Source: Streptomyces spiramyceticus (GTDB lineage: Bacteria; Actinomycetota; Actinomycetes; Streptomycetales; Streptomycetaceae). From it: a stretch of DNA of 64,000 bases. Made by a program: the position numbers and the translations under genes. The stretch lies in the NCBI RefSeq assembly GCF_028807635.1, contig NZ_JARBAX010000001.1, positions 1,315,001 to 1,379,000 on the forward strand. Reading direction: 5' to 3'. Within the stretch, counting starts at the first letter, position 1; every line of letters starts with the position of its first letter. Below, in pieces: positions 1-8,110 of this stretch. The notes below the pieces were generated by a model, which was not told where the DNA came from, searched no databases, and was given only the letters and a program-made list of their open reading frames with translations.

Positions 1-741
1 CGGCCGCAGGACACGGCCGTACGCCCCGCCCTGGCGGACGATCCGCGTGTACGGGCCGCCCTCGACGCACGGCGGCTGGACCTCGCCCCCTTCTGGCTCA
101 AGATGCAGGAACGGGGCGCCGACCTTGCCGGCCACGCGCTGGTGGTCGACGGCGAGGACACCTTCACGGCGATGCTCGCGCATGTGCTGCGGGCGTCCGG
201 TCTTGAGGTGACGGTACGGAGGTACGACGAACCCGGGCTGCGGGAGGCGGCCCTCGGCCACGAGGGACCCGTGGTGCTGGGCCCGGGCCCCGGAAATCCG
301 GCCGACACGGCCGACCCGAAGATGCTGGTCCTGCGGGAGCTGGCGGCGGAGCTGGTGGGCTCGCATCCGTACGGGGTGCTCGGGGTCTGCCTCGGGCATG
401 AGCTGATCGCGGCGGAGCTGGGGCTTGCGATCGTACGGAAGGACGTGCCGTACCAGGGGGCGCAGGAGCGGATCGACCTCTTCGGGCGGGAGGAGGTCGT
501 GGGGTACTACAACAGCTTCACCGCTCGGTGTGATGACGCCGGGGCGGCGGAGTTGGCTGCCCGTGGGGTCGAAGTCGCCCGCGACCTGGGGACGGGCGAA
601 GTGCACGCGGTGCGGGGGCCGGGCTTTGCCGGGGTGCAGTTCCATCCGGAGTCGGTGCTGACGCTGCGCGGGGCGGCGATTGTGGGGGAGCTGGTGGGGG
701 GCATTGTTGCTGGTGCTTCGCGGGCCGGGGCCGGGGCCTGA
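1..741 (+). CDS. Anthranilate synthase-type TrpE/TrpG fusion, C-terminal glutaminase part (5' end outside window)
   Basis: The reading frame is open from the first base, so this is the 3' end of a longer gene. The visible part is a class I glutamine amidotransferase domain, which supplies ammonia from glutamine to a chorismate-using synthase. It has the nucleophile-elbow motif GVCLGHE near residue 131 of the visible part, the conserved LGPGPGNP segment, and the QFHPES His-Glu motif near the end. The linker just before the domain (RLDLAPFWLKMQ) resembles the junction of PhzE/TrpEG-type single-chain anthranilate synthases, so the missing N-terminal part is probably the chorismate-binding domain. 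The position after the nucleophile-elbow His is Glu where Gln is usual. A strong hairpin follows the stop. The chemistry of the upstream domain is inferred. Confidence 0.8.
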   Translation, partial: RPQDTAVRPALADDPRVRAALDARRLDLAPFWLKMQERGADLAGHALVVDGEDTFTAMLAHVLRASGLEVTVRRYDEPGLREAALGHEGPVVLGPGPGNPADTADPKMLVLRELAAELVGSHPYGVLGVCLGHELIAAELGLAIVRKDVPYQGAQERIDLFGREEVVGYYNSFTARCDDAGAAELAARGVEVARDLGTGEVHAVRGPGFAGVQFHPESVLTLRGAAIVGELVGGIVAGASRAGAGA

Positions 742-763
742 ACTTTTCCCCAACCCCCGGGCC

Positions 764-796
764 CCCGGACGGGCCGGCTTTTCCGGCCCGTCCGGG
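764..796. terminator. Bidirectional terminator hairpin between convergent genes
   Basis: A perfect 14-bp inverted repeat (CCCGGACGGGCCGG and its complement) flanks a 5-nt loop CTTTT. It lies between the plus-strand TrpEG-type gene and the minus-strand phosphofructokinase gene, the expected place for a shared GC-rich Streptomyces terminator. Confidence 0.7.
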
Positions 797-802
797 CTCC
801 AC

Positions 803-1831
803 TCAGCCGAAGAAGACGCCCACCTCCTCGTACAGCTTCGGGTCGACCGTCTTCAATCGGGACGTTGCCTCCCCCATCGGCACCCGCACGATGTCGGTCG
901 CCTGGAGGGCGACCATCTTGCCGAAGTCGCCGTCCCGTACCGCCTCGATCGCGTGCAGACCGAAGCGGGTCGCCAGCCACCGGTCGAAGGCGCTCGGCGT
1001 GCCGCCGCGCTGGACGTGGCCGAGGACCGTGGTCCTCGCCTCCTTGCCCGTGCGCTTCTCGATCTCCTTGGCCAGCCACTCGCCGACGCCCGACAGACGC
1101 ACGTGCCCGAAGGAGTCCAGCGTGCCGTCCTTGAGCACCATCTCGCCGTCCTTGGGCATCGCGCCCTCCGCGACGACGACGATCGGGGCGTACGACGCCT
1201 TGAAGCGGGAGGTGATCCAGCCGCAGACCTGCTCGATGTCGAAGCGCTGCTCGGGGATGAGGATGACGTTCGCGCCGCCCGCCAGCCCCGAGTGCAGGGC
1301 GATCCAGCCCGCGTGCCGGCCCATGACCTCGACGACGAGGACGCGCATGTGCGACTCGGCGGTGGTGTGGAGTCGGTCGATGGCCTCCGTCGCGATGCCG
1401 ACCGCGGTGTTGAAGCCGAAGGTGTAGTCGGTGGCGGACAGGTCGTTGTCGATGGTCTTGGGTACGCCGACGCACTTTATGCCGTACTCGTCCGACAGGC
1501 GCGTGGCGACACCGAGCGTGTCCTCGCCGCCGATCACGATGAGCGAGTCGACCTCGTACTTGGCGAGGTTGTCCTTGACGCGGCGGATGCCGTTCTCCGC
1601 CTGGAGGGGGTTGGTGCGCGAGGAGCCGAGGATGGTGCCGCCGCGGGGCAGGATTCCGCGGACGGCCGGGATGTCGAGCCGTACGGTGTCGCCTTCGAGC
1701 GGCCCGCGCCACCCGTCCCTGAAGCCGGTGAAGTCGTAGCCGTACTCCTGCACGCCCTTGCGGACGACAGCGCGGATGACCGCGTTGAGACCGGGGCAGT
1801 CGCCTCCCCCGGTCAGTACTCCGACCCGCAT
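803..1831 (-). CDS. pfkA: 6-phosphofructokinase, group III, with pyrophosphate-type active-site residues
   Basis: This cytoplasmic glycolytic enzyme phosphorylates fructose 6-phosphate at C1. The 342-aa product opens with the phosphate-binding motif TGGGDCPGLNAVIR (residues 7-20) and carries the catalytic PKTIDND motif (124-130) and the sugar-binding MGRHAGW segment. Residues 101-105 read GGEDT, so the position that is Gly104 in ATP-dependent E. coli PfkA is Asp, and the Gly before TIDND is Lys. In this family Asp104 plus Lys124 is the signature of pyrophosphate-dependent enzymes, so the phosphoryl donor may be PPi. The start at 1831 is chosen because AAGGGA sits about 8 nt upstream; an in-frame ATG 21 nt earlier lacks such a site. 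The donor is inferred from residues only. Confidence 0.92.
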   Translation of the reverse strand: MRVGVLTGGGDCPGLNAVIRAVVRKGVQEYGYDFTGFRDGWRGPLEGDTVRLDIPAVRGILPRGGTILGSSRTNPLQAENGIRRVKDNLAKYEVDSLIVIGGEDTLGVATRLSDEYGIKCVGVPKTIDNDLSATDYTFGFNTAVGIATEAIDRLHTTAESHMRVLVVEVMGRHAGWIALHSGLAGGANVILIPEQRFDIEQVCGWITSRFKASYAPIVVVAEGAMPKDGEMVLKDGTLDSFGHVRLSGVGEWLAKEIEKRTGKEARTTVLGHVQRGGTPSAFDRWLATRFGLHAIEAVRDGDFGKMVALQATDIVRVPMGEATSRLKTVDPKLYEEVGVFFG

Positions 1832-1942
1832 GGAATTGTCCCTTCGCCGCATCCAGCTGTGCCGTGTGCGGCCACGCTAGCGGTGAGCCAGGTCACAGCG
1901 ACACGGCGCGGAAGGTCGATCCGGGGTCGTACCGGGGTCCAA

Positions 1943-2617
1943 CTAGGCGTCGTCGAGGCCGCGTTCGATCGCGTACCGCACGAGCTCCACGCGGTTGTGC
2001 AGCTGGAGCTTGCCCAGGGTGTTCTGCACATGGTTCTGGACGGTGCGGTGCGAGATCACCAGGCGTTCGGCGATCTGCTTGTACGAGAGCCCCTTGGCGA
2101 CCAGCCGCAGCACTTCGGTCTCGCGGTCGGTGAGTTGAGGAGCCTTCGGCTCGTCGGACGCAGCGGGCGCCGGGTCGGATGCCAGTCGGCGGTACTCGCC
2201 GAGGACCAGGCCGGCCAGGCCCGGCGTGAAGACCGGCTCTCCGGCGGCCGTTCGGCGTACCGCGTCGATGAGCTCTTCAGGACTGGCCGACTTCAGCAGA
2301 TAACCCGTCGCACCGGACTTCACCGCCTCCAGTACGTCGGCGTGCTCACCGCTCGCGGACAGGACGAGGACCCGCAGTGCCGGGTCGGCGCCGACGAGCT
2401 CCTTGCAGACCTGGACGCCGGGCATGGAGGGCAGGTTGAGGTCGAGGACGAGGACCTGGGGTGCGGTGGCCTGGGCGCGGCGTACCGCCTGCGGGCCGTC
2501 CCCGGCCGTGGCGACGATGTCGAAGCCGGCGGCCTCCAGGTCGCGGGCGACCGCGTCCCGCCACATCGGGTGGTCGTCGACCACCATCACCTTGATCTTC
2601 TGCTGCTCGTCGCTCAT
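1943..2617 (-). CDS. macR: NarL/FixJ response regulator, MacR-type
   Basis: This 224-aa DNA-binding response regulator has an N-terminal receiver domain (paired acids in VVDDHP near residue 13, phospho-acceptor Asp in VLDLNLPSMPG near 57, conserved Lys in YLLKSAS near 107) and a C-terminal LuxR-type helix-turn-helix (LTDRETEVLRLVAKGLSYKQ onward). Its ATG overlaps the stop of the histidine kinase by 4 nt (ATGA), so the two are translationally coupled. Its position next to phosphofructokinase and a DUF5931-like kinase matches the MacRS system that I recall as controlling morphogenetic membrane-protein genes in Streptomyces coelicolor. The family call is secure; the MacR name rests on recalled gene order and the kinase partner. 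Confidence 0.9.
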   Translation of the reverse strand: MSDEQQKIKVMVVDDHPMWRDAVARDLEAAGFDIVATAGDGPQAVRRAQATAPQVLVLDLNLPSMPGVQVCKELVGADPALRVLVLSASGEHADVLEAVKSGATGYLLKSASPEELIDAVRRTAAGEPVFTPGLAGLVLGEYRRLASDPAPAASDEPKAPQLTDRETEVLRLVAKGLSYKQIAERLVISHRTVQNHVQNTLGKLQLHNRVELVRYAIERGLDDA

Positions 2618-3864
2618 CGCGCCTGTCCTGCCTTCCCCCGTGGAACCTTCAGTTCGACTTCTGTGCCCTGCCCCGGTACCGAGATCAGCTCCGCCGTGCC
2701 GCCGATGTCCCGCAGCCGCCCGCGGATCGACAGGGCCACTCCGAGGCGCCCCTCCCCCTCGGCCTGGGCGAGCCTGCCGTCCGGAATGCCGGGACCGTCG
2801 TCCCGAACCGTCACGATCACTTCCTCCGGCCAGTCCTCGACCAGGATCCAGGCCTGGGCGTCCTCGCCGGCGTGCCTGCGGACATTGTCCAGTGCGGCAC
2901 TGACAGCCGCCGCGAGCTCCATGGCCGCCGCCGGTTCCAGCAGGACCGGGGCGCCGGGCTCCGCGAAACACACCTTCGAGCCGGCGTGCGGGGCGAGCAG
3001 GGAGCGCAGGTCGCAATCACGCCCGCCGCCTTCGCGGCCTTCGCCGTCCTCGTCGTCCTCTTCGCCGTCGACCTCGACCGTACGCACCACAGCGCCCAGC
3101 GACGCGTCCTCCGAGGCACGCGTCGCCGGCACCAGGCCGGTGGAGACCAGGGTGCGCAGGGCGACTTCCTGCTCCCCGGCCATCCTCCCCAGTTCGGCGG
3201 CCTCGCCGCCGAGGGAGGCACCGCGCCGCTGCACCATGGCGAGGACCTGGAGCACGCTGTCGTGAATGTCGCGGGCCAGGCGCTCGCGCTCGCGGGTGGC
3301 GGCCTCGATCTCCAGGGCGCGGGCGAGGGTGCGTTCGGAGGCGCGGGCGACCTCGACGACGTAACCGATGGCGATGGAGGCGACCCACACCAGCAGGACG
3401 TTGTGGAAGGTGTCCCGGCTGGGCTCGCCGCGCTCGACGATGTTGGCGACGGCGACGAAGGACGAGGCGAAACCGGCCCAGCGCCAGCCGCCCTTGATGG
3501 CGAACGCGAGGACGGAGCCCGCTGTCCATATTGTCGGCAGGGTGGGGCCGTCGATCTGCTGCGCCTGGGCGTCGGCGAGCGGGGTGAGCATGATGCCGGT
3601 GAGGGCGATCGTCAGGTCGGCGACGAGGAAGCGCTTGGTGCAGCTCGCCGCGTTCGCCACCTTGGGGAGCGTGACGAGGGTCCAGACGGCCATCACCGCG
3701 AGGAAGGCGATCGCCACCCACGGGCGCTCGAACTTCTCCCGCGTGAACACGAAGAGGAGCACCGCGTAGAGCATCGTCATGATGCGGTAGCCGGTCAGCG
3801 CACGCCACAGCGGCTGCTCGACCGACATGCGTACGACGCGCTCGCGCCGGGTCTTGGCCATCAT
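2614..3864 (-). CDS. macS: Membrane sensor histidine kinase, MacS-type
   Basis: This is a roughly 416-aa membrane sensor kinase. Residues 20-170 contain about five hydrophobic segments and resemble the DUF5931 input domain of MacS kinases. The HisKA_3 dimerisation helix follows, with the phospho-accepting His in RERLARDIHDSVLQVLAMVQ. The C-terminal HATPase domain shows the N-box region (AALDNVRRHAGE) and the G-box DDGPGIP. A low-complexity acidic insert rich in Glu and Asp lies between them. Two adjacent ATGs (3864, 3861) are possible starts. The gene begins about 22 nt after the acyltransferase and ends with a 4-nt overlap into macR. It should autophosphorylate and transfer phosphate to the adjacent regulator; the signal is unknown. 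Confidence 0.88.
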   Translation of the reverse strand: MMAKTRRERVVRMSVEQPLWRALTGYRIMTMLYAVLLFVFTREKFERPWVAIAFLAVMAVWTLVTLPKVANAASCTKRFLVADLTIALTGIMLTPLADAQAQQIDGPTLPTIWTAGSVLAFAIKGGWRWAGFASSFVAVANIVERGEPSRDTFHNVLLVWVASIAIGYVVEVARASERTLARALEIEAATRERERLARDIHDSVLQVLAMVQRRGASLGGEAAELGRMAGEQEVALRTLVSTGLVPATRASEDASLGAVVRTVEVDGEEDDEDGEGREGGGRDCDLRSLLAPHAGSKVCFAEPGAPVLLEPAAAMELAAAVSAALDNVRRHAGEDAQAWILVEDWPEEVIVTVRDDGPGIPDGRLAQAEGEGRLGVALSIRGRLRDIGGTAELISVPGQGTEVELKVPRGKAGQAR

Positions 3865-3886
3865 CCCCACCCCTGGACGGACGCCG

Positions 3887-4648
3887 TTACGCGTCTGACC
3901 GTTCCGCCGTTCCGGCCTTCGCAGCCTTTTCGGCCTCCGCCCTCTCGGCCTTGGCCGCCTTCTCCGCATCGGCTATCTGGCGCTTCGCCGCCGTCGCGTA
4001 GATGTCGACGTACTCCTGGCCGGAGAGCTTCATGATCTCGTACATGACCTCGTCGGTCACCGAGCGCAGGATGAACCGGTCGCCGTCCATGCCGTGATAG
4101 CGGCTGAAGTCGAGCGGCTTGCCGATCCTGATCCCCGGACGCATCAGCTTCGGTACGACCTTGCCGGGCGGCTGGATCTTCTCCGTGTCGATCATCGCAA
4201 CCGGGATCACCGGCGCACCGGTCGCGAGCGCCACGCGCGCCAGACCGCCGGGCTTGCCCCGGTAGAGACGGCCGTCGGGCGAACGGGTGCCCTCCGGGTA
4301 GATGCCGAAGAGGCCGCCGCCCTCGATGACCTGTATGCCGGCCTTGATCGCCGCCTCACCCGCGCCGCGCGCGCCCGAACGGTCCACGGGCAGCTGGCCG
4401 ACGCCCTTGAAGAAGGCCGCCGTCAGTTTCCCCTTCACGCCCGGCGAGGTGAAGTACTCGGCCTTGGCGATGAAGGTGACCTTGCGGTCGAGGACCGCGG
4501 GCAGGAAGAAGGAGTCCGAGAAGGACAGGTGATTGCTCGCGAGGATCGCCGGTCCCTCGGCGGGAATGTTCTCGAGGCCCTCCACCCAGGGTCTGAAGGC
4601 AACCTTCAGTGACCCTCCGATGGAGAACTTCATTGCGCCGTAGATCAA
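3887..4648 (-). CDS. 1-acyl-sn-glycerol-3-phosphate acyltransferase (PlsC family), TTG start
   Basis: This is a lysophosphatidic acid acyltransferase-type enzyme of phospholipid synthesis, acting at the inner face of the membrane. The 253-aa product carries the acyltransferase block I motif NHLSFSD (NHX4D, around residue 39) and block III PEGTRS (around 118). The last 40 residues are an Ala/Glu/Lys-rich, probably helical tail absent from minimal PlsC proteins. The TTG at 4648 is preferred over the ATG at 4633 because a purine-rich site (GAAGAGG) lies 8 nt upstream of the TTG. It is probably the first gene of an operon with macS-macR. Substrate specificity cannot be read from sequence; mycolyl or PIM acyltransferases of the same fold are alternatives. 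Confidence 0.87.
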   Translation of the reverse strand: MIYGAMKFSIGGSLKVAFRPWVEGLENIPAEGPAILASNHLSFSDSFFLPAVLDRKVTFIAKAEYFTSPGVKGKLTAAFFKGVGQLPVDRSGARGAGEAAIKAGIQVIEGGGLFGIYPEGTRSPDGRLYRGKPGGLARVALATGAPVIPVAMIDTEKIQPPGKVVPKLMRPGIRIGKPLDFSRYHGMDGDRFILRSVTDEVMYEIMKLSGQEYVDIYATAAKRQIADAEKAAKAERAEAEKAAKAGTAERSDA

Positions 4649-4824
4649 CTCGAGTGCCTCTTCTTCCTTTGTCTGTCGAACAGACCTTAACCCGTGCGAG
4701 ACCTGCGCTCTCGCTCACAAGGCCCCGGCGGACCTGGTCCGTGTCAGTCCGGTCGCGTACGGTGAAGTACATCTTGAGCACCCCCTTTTTCTCGTCGTCC
4801 GAGACTCATGAACAGGAGACCCCG

Positions 4825-5604
4825 GTGCCGGTCCTTCCTGGAGCCGAGCCGTTCCGCCACGAGGGCGGAGAGGTCGGCGTCCTCCTCTGTCACGGCTTCA
4901 CCGGTTCCCCGCAGTCGCTGCGCCCCTGGGCAGAGCATCTGGCCGAGCGCGGACTGACCGTCTCCCTGCCGCTGCTCCCCGGGCACGGCACCCGCTGGGA
5001 AGACATGCAGGTCACGACCTGGCAGGACTGGTACGCGGAGGTCGACCGCGAGCTGCGCGTCCTCGTCGACCGGTGCAGCCAGGTCTTCGTCTTCGGCCTC
5101 TCGATGGGCGGGGCGCTCACGCTGCGCCTGGCCGCCAAGCACGGGGACGCGATCTCCGGGATCGTCGTGGTCAACCCGGCGAACAAGGTGCACGGCCTGT
5201 CGGCGTACGCACTGCCGATGGCCCGCCATCTTGTCCGTACGACAAAGGGGCTGCGCAACGACATCGCGAAGGCGGGCGAGGAGGAGGTCGGCTACGACCG
5301 GGTCCCGCTGCACGCCGCGCACTCCGTGCGGAACTTCTTCCGGATTGTCGACAGCGAGCTGCCGCAGGTCACGCAGCCGATGCTGCTCCTGCACAGCCCG
5401 CAGGACCATGTGGTGCCGGCTGCCGACTCGGCCCGGATCCTCGGCCGGGTCTCCTCCACGGACGTCACCGAGATCCTGCTGGAACAGAGCTACCACGTCG
5501 CGACGTTGGACCACGACGCGGAGCGGATCTTCGACGAGAGTTATGCGTTCATCGGCCGCCTCGCTCCGAGTGTCGGTAAGAAGGGGAGCACGACCGGTGG
5601 CTGA
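4825..5604 (+). CDS. Alpha/beta-hydrolase, carboxylesterase/monoacylglycerol-lipase-like
   Basis: This 259-aa serine hydrolase shows the oxyanion-hole region HGFTGSP, the nucleophile elbow GLSMGG, the acid in HSPQDHVVP and the catalytic His in SYHVATLDHD. The family (Est30/YvaK-like carboxylesterases and bacterial monoacylglycerol lipases) cleaves short- to medium-chain esters in the cytoplasm. The GTG at 4825 is chosen because an AGGAG box sits 6 nt upstream; the open frame continues upstream but has no homologous character there. The gene is divergent from the acyltransferase gene, and its end overlaps the next gene by 8 nt. The physiological ester is unknown; a link to lipid turnover is inferred from the neighbour. 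Confidence 0.85.
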   Translation: MPVLPGAEPFRHEGGEVGVLLCHGFTGSPQSLRPWAEHLAERGLTVSLPLLPGHGTRWEDMQVTTWQDWYAEVDRELRVLVDRCSQVFVFGLSMGGALTLRLAAKHGDAISGIVVVNPANKVHGLSAYALPMARHLVRTTKGLRNDIAKAGEEEVGYDRVPLHAAHSVRNFFRIVDSELPQVTQPMLLLHSPQDHVVPAADSARILGRVSSTDVTEILLEQSYHVATLDHDAERIFDESYAFIGRLAPSVGKKGSTTGG

Positions 5605-6259
5605 GCACGACGCGGAACCCGCGGGCCGCGAGGAGGAACGGGAGCCGGAGGAGACTGCGGCGGACGGTGGCAGTGGCGCTGCCGAGAAGCCTGTCGACGA
5701 GCAGGCTCTCTGGGCGGAGATCGTCGCCGGGTACGGCGAGGAGCCGCCGGACCCGCCGGGCGCGAAGCCGTTCAAGTCGGTGGAGGACCTGTCCCTGCTG
5801 GAGGGCGACCGGAACGGTGCGGGGGACGGAGACCGGCCGAAGAAGTCGCTGAAGAAGGACCCTGAGGCAGACGGGGCCGGTCAGGACGATGCCGAGCCGG
5901 ACAGACCGCTCGGCAGCTCCGTCGTCTTCGCTCCCGGCGTCGGCGGTCCGCGCGACTACTCCGTGGAGGAGCCGGGCGACGACGACCTCGACGAGAGCGA
6001 CGAGGGGCACTTCGTCCCGCCGGAGCCCCCGCCGCTGCCGGCCGCCGACACCACGGCCAAGTTCGCCTGGCTCGCGGTCATCGGCGGACCGCTGCTGCTG
6101 CTCGCGGCGGTGCTGTTGCAGTGGGACATGACGTGGTGGCTGACGACGCTGGGGGTCGGCGGCTTCCTCGGTGGATTCGCGACGCTGGTGGGGCGGATGG
6201 CGCACGACGACGACGAGGACGGCGGCGGGGACGACCCTGGGCGGGGCGCGGTCGTATAG
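5597..6259 (+). CDS. Acidic cytoplasmic-tail membrane protein, unknown function
   Basis: The product has about 220 residues. The first 150 are strongly acidic and low-complexity (runs of Glu, Asp, Pro), and two hydrophobic segments follow near residues 155-195, ending in another Asp-rich tail. It starts at a GTG that overlaps the hydrolase stop by 8 nt, with GGGGAG about 8 nt upstream, so the two genes are translationally coupled. No catalytic motif is visible. I recall similar proteins next to this hydrolase in other streptomycetes, but I know of no assigned function; an anchoring or membrane-association role for the hydrolase is speculation. Confidence 0.75.
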   Translation: MAEHDAEPAGREEEREPEETAADGGSGAAEKPVDEQALWAEIVAGYGEEPPDPPGAKPFKSVEDLSLLEGDRNGAGDGDRPKKSLKKDPEADGAGQDDAEPDRPLGSSVVFAPGVGGPRDYSVEEPGDDDLDESDEGHFVPPEPPPLPAADTTAKFAWLAVIGGPLLLLAAVLLQWDMTWWLTTLGVGGFLGGFATLVGRMAHDDDEDGGGDDPGRGAVV

Positions 6260-6292
6260 CGCGCTTCGAGGTGCTGGGCGCGGCGCCTGCGG

Positions 6293-7048
6293 CTACTTCG
6301 CCGGAACCCGCAGCGCCGCCAGCACCGGCAGGTGGTCCGTGGCCGCCCTGACGTCCGCCTCCGGCAGGTCCAACGGGACCCCGCAGCCCAGGACTTCGAT
6401 GCCCTCGGTCGCGAAGATCGCGTCGATACGCTGATGCGGACTGTCCGGCGTCGACGTGTATTCGCCGCCCCACGGCTTCACCGCCCAGCAGTCCTGAAGC
6501 TCCCCCGCCAGCCGCCGGAAAGTACGACCGTCCGGGCGGTCGTTGAGGTCGCCGCCCGCGATCGCATGCGGCACGCCCATCGCCGCGAGGCGGTCCAGCA
6601 GCATCCCGCCCTGGGCGTACCGCTCCTCGGCCTGGAGGCTCAGGTGGCAGCTCAGTACGCCGAACCTCGCGCCCCCCATCCGTACCACCGCCGTCGCGAA
6701 CCCCCGCTGATGCAGCCCCGGCGTACGCGGCAGCAGTACGTCCTCCGTACGCTCCACCGTCGCCCGCAGCGAGCACAGCAGCATCGGCCCCGACGCCGGG
6801 GCCCCACCGCTCAGCATCACCAGCTCCGTCCTGGCGGCGAGCCGCGCCGCGTGCTTGCGCCAGCGGAAGAACCGCGGCGCCTCCTGTACGAGCACGAGGT
6901 CCGGCTCGCAGGCCCGGATGACGCGGGCCAGTGCGTCCTCGTCGTCGCGCATCGAGCGGATGTTGTAGCTCAGCACCCGGATCACGGCGGAACCGTCCGG
7001 CTCGGTACGGGAGTTGGGGAGCGTACTCGTCACGTCACTCGTCGCCAT
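6293..7048 (-). CDS. Endonuclease/exonuclease/phosphatase (EEP) family protein
   Basis: This is a 251-aa enzyme of the EEP fold, the metal-dependent phosphodiesterase superfamily that includes DNase I, exonuclease III and sphingomyelinases. Family motifs appear in order: LSYNIRSM (Asn), VLVQEAP (metal-binding Glu), CHLSLQ, GGDLNDRP (Asp/Asn) and the terminal ATDHLPVL (Asp-His). There is no signal peptide, so it is probably cytoplasmic. The ATG at 7048 is used; a TTG three codons upstream is possible, and neither has a clear ribosome site. Substrate (DNA, phosphoinositide or other phosphodiester) cannot be decided from sequence. Confidence 0.85.
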   Translation of the reverse strand: MATSDVTSTLPNSRTEPDGSAVIRVLSYNIRSMRDDEDALARVIRACEPDLVLVQEAPRFFRWRKHAARLAARTELVMLSGGAPASGPMLLCSLRATVERTEDVLLPRTPGLHQRGFATAVVRMGGARFGVLSCHLSLQAEERYAQGGMLLDRLAAMGVPHAIAGGDLNDRPDGRTFRRLAGELQDCWAVKPWGGEYTSTPDSPHQRIDAIFATEGIEVLGCGVPLDLPEADVRAATDHLPVLAALRVPAK

Positions 7049-7068
7049 GCGGATCAAGATACGACGAT

Positions 7069-7099
7069 GCCCGCCGCACCCCCAGAGGGCGCGGCGGGC
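7069..7099 (-). terminator. Possible terminator after glkA
   Basis: A 9-bp inverted repeat (GCCCGCCGC with GCGGCGGGC) and a 13-nt loop lie just downstream of the glucokinase stop. The stem is short for Streptomyces and there is no U-run, so this is tentative. Confidence 0.4.
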
Positions 7100-7111
7100 G
7101 AAGGAGCACGG

Positions 7112-8053
7112 CTAGCCCTGGCGGGCCAGGTCCGCCGCGCCGACCAGGCCGGCCTTGCCGCCCAGCTGGGCGGCGAGAACCTGGGCGTGCGGGCGGTACT
7201 GGCCGCCCACGAGCCAGCGGCGGAACGACTTGCGGATCGGGTCGAGGACCAGCTCGCCCTCGTCCGAGACGCCGCCGCCCACGATGAACGCCGACGGGTC
7301 GAACAGCGAGGCGAGGTCGGCCAGGCCCGCGCCGGCCCAGCGGGCCAGCTCGCGGAAGGAGTCGATCGCCACCGGGCAGCCCTGCCGGGCGGCGTCGCTG
7401 ATGTGCTTGCCTTCGATGCCCTCAGGGGTGCCGTCGCCGAGGCCCAGCAGGATCGTGGCGTTCTCGGGCGTCGCGTTGGCGCGCTGCCTGGCGTACCGCA
7501 CGAGGGCGCGTCCTGATGCGTACTGCTCCCAGCAGCCCTGGCTGCCGCAGCCGCACAGCAGGCCGTCGGGCACGACCCGGATGTGGCCGAACTCGGCGGC
7601 CACGCCGAAGCGTCCGCGGCGCAGCTTGTTGCCGATGATGATGCCGCCGCCGAGGCCGGTGCCGAGGGTGATGCAGATGACGTCCTCGTGGCCCTGGCCC
7701 GCACCGAACCTGTACTCGCCCCAGGCCGCCGCGTTCGCGTCGTTCTCGACGACGACCGGCAGGCCGACGCGCTGCTCGACCTTGTCCTTGAGCGGTTCGT
7801 GCCGCCACTTGATGTTCGGGGCGAAGAGGACGGTCGCACGCTTGTCGTCGACGTAACCGGCCGCACCGATGCCGACCGCCTCGATGTCGTGGCCCTTGCC
7901 GGCCTCGGAAACGGCCGCGCAGATCGCGTCGACGATGCCTTCGGCGGTCGGCGGCGTGGACACCTTGTGCGTGTCGAGAATGGTGCCCTCTTCGTCGACC
8001 ACGCCTGCCGCGATCTTCGTGCCGCCGATGTCGACGCCGATGGTGAGTCCCAT
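7112..8053 (-). CDS. glkA: Glucokinase, ROK family
   Basis: This 313-aa cytoplasmic enzyme phosphorylates glucose to glucose 6-phosphate with ATP. It has the N-terminal phosphate motif GVDIGGTKIAAG (residues 6-17), the catalytic Asp in VENDANAAAWGE, the ROK glycine-rich LGTGLGGG motif, and the ROK zinc site made of the EFGHIRV His and CGCGSQGCWEQ cysteines. Length matches Streptomyces GlkA, which is also required for glucose repression, so the gene probably affects carbon catabolite control. The ATG at 8053 has GAGGGAC upstream; an in-frame ATG 39 nt earlier does not. It is followed by a weak hairpin. Confidence 0.95.
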   Translation of the reverse strand: MGLTIGVDIGGTKIAAGVVDEEGTILDTHKVSTPPTAEGIVDAICAAVSEAGKGHDIEAVGIGAAGYVDDKRATVLFAPNIKWRHEPLKDKVEQRVGLPVVVENDANAAAWGEYRFGAGQGHEDVICITLGTGLGGGIIIGNKLRRGRFGVAAEFGHIRVVPDGLLCGCGSQGCWEQYASGRALVRYARQRANATPENATILLGLGDGTPEGIEGKHISDAARQGCPVAIDSFRELARWAGAGLADLASLFDPSAFIVGGGVSDEGELVLDPIRKSFRRWLVGGQYRPHAQVLAAQLGGKAGLVGAADLARQG

Positions 8054-8110
8054 GTGTCCCTCAGTTTTCGGTCGAGCCCCGCTAAGGCCCAACCGTACCC
8101 GAGGCGCAGC

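Noticed and set aside
680..3265. Very long open frame on the plus strand across pfkA, macR and macS
   Set aside because: It is antisense to three well-supported minus-strand genes, has no homologous motif, and is expected in very GC-rich DNA.
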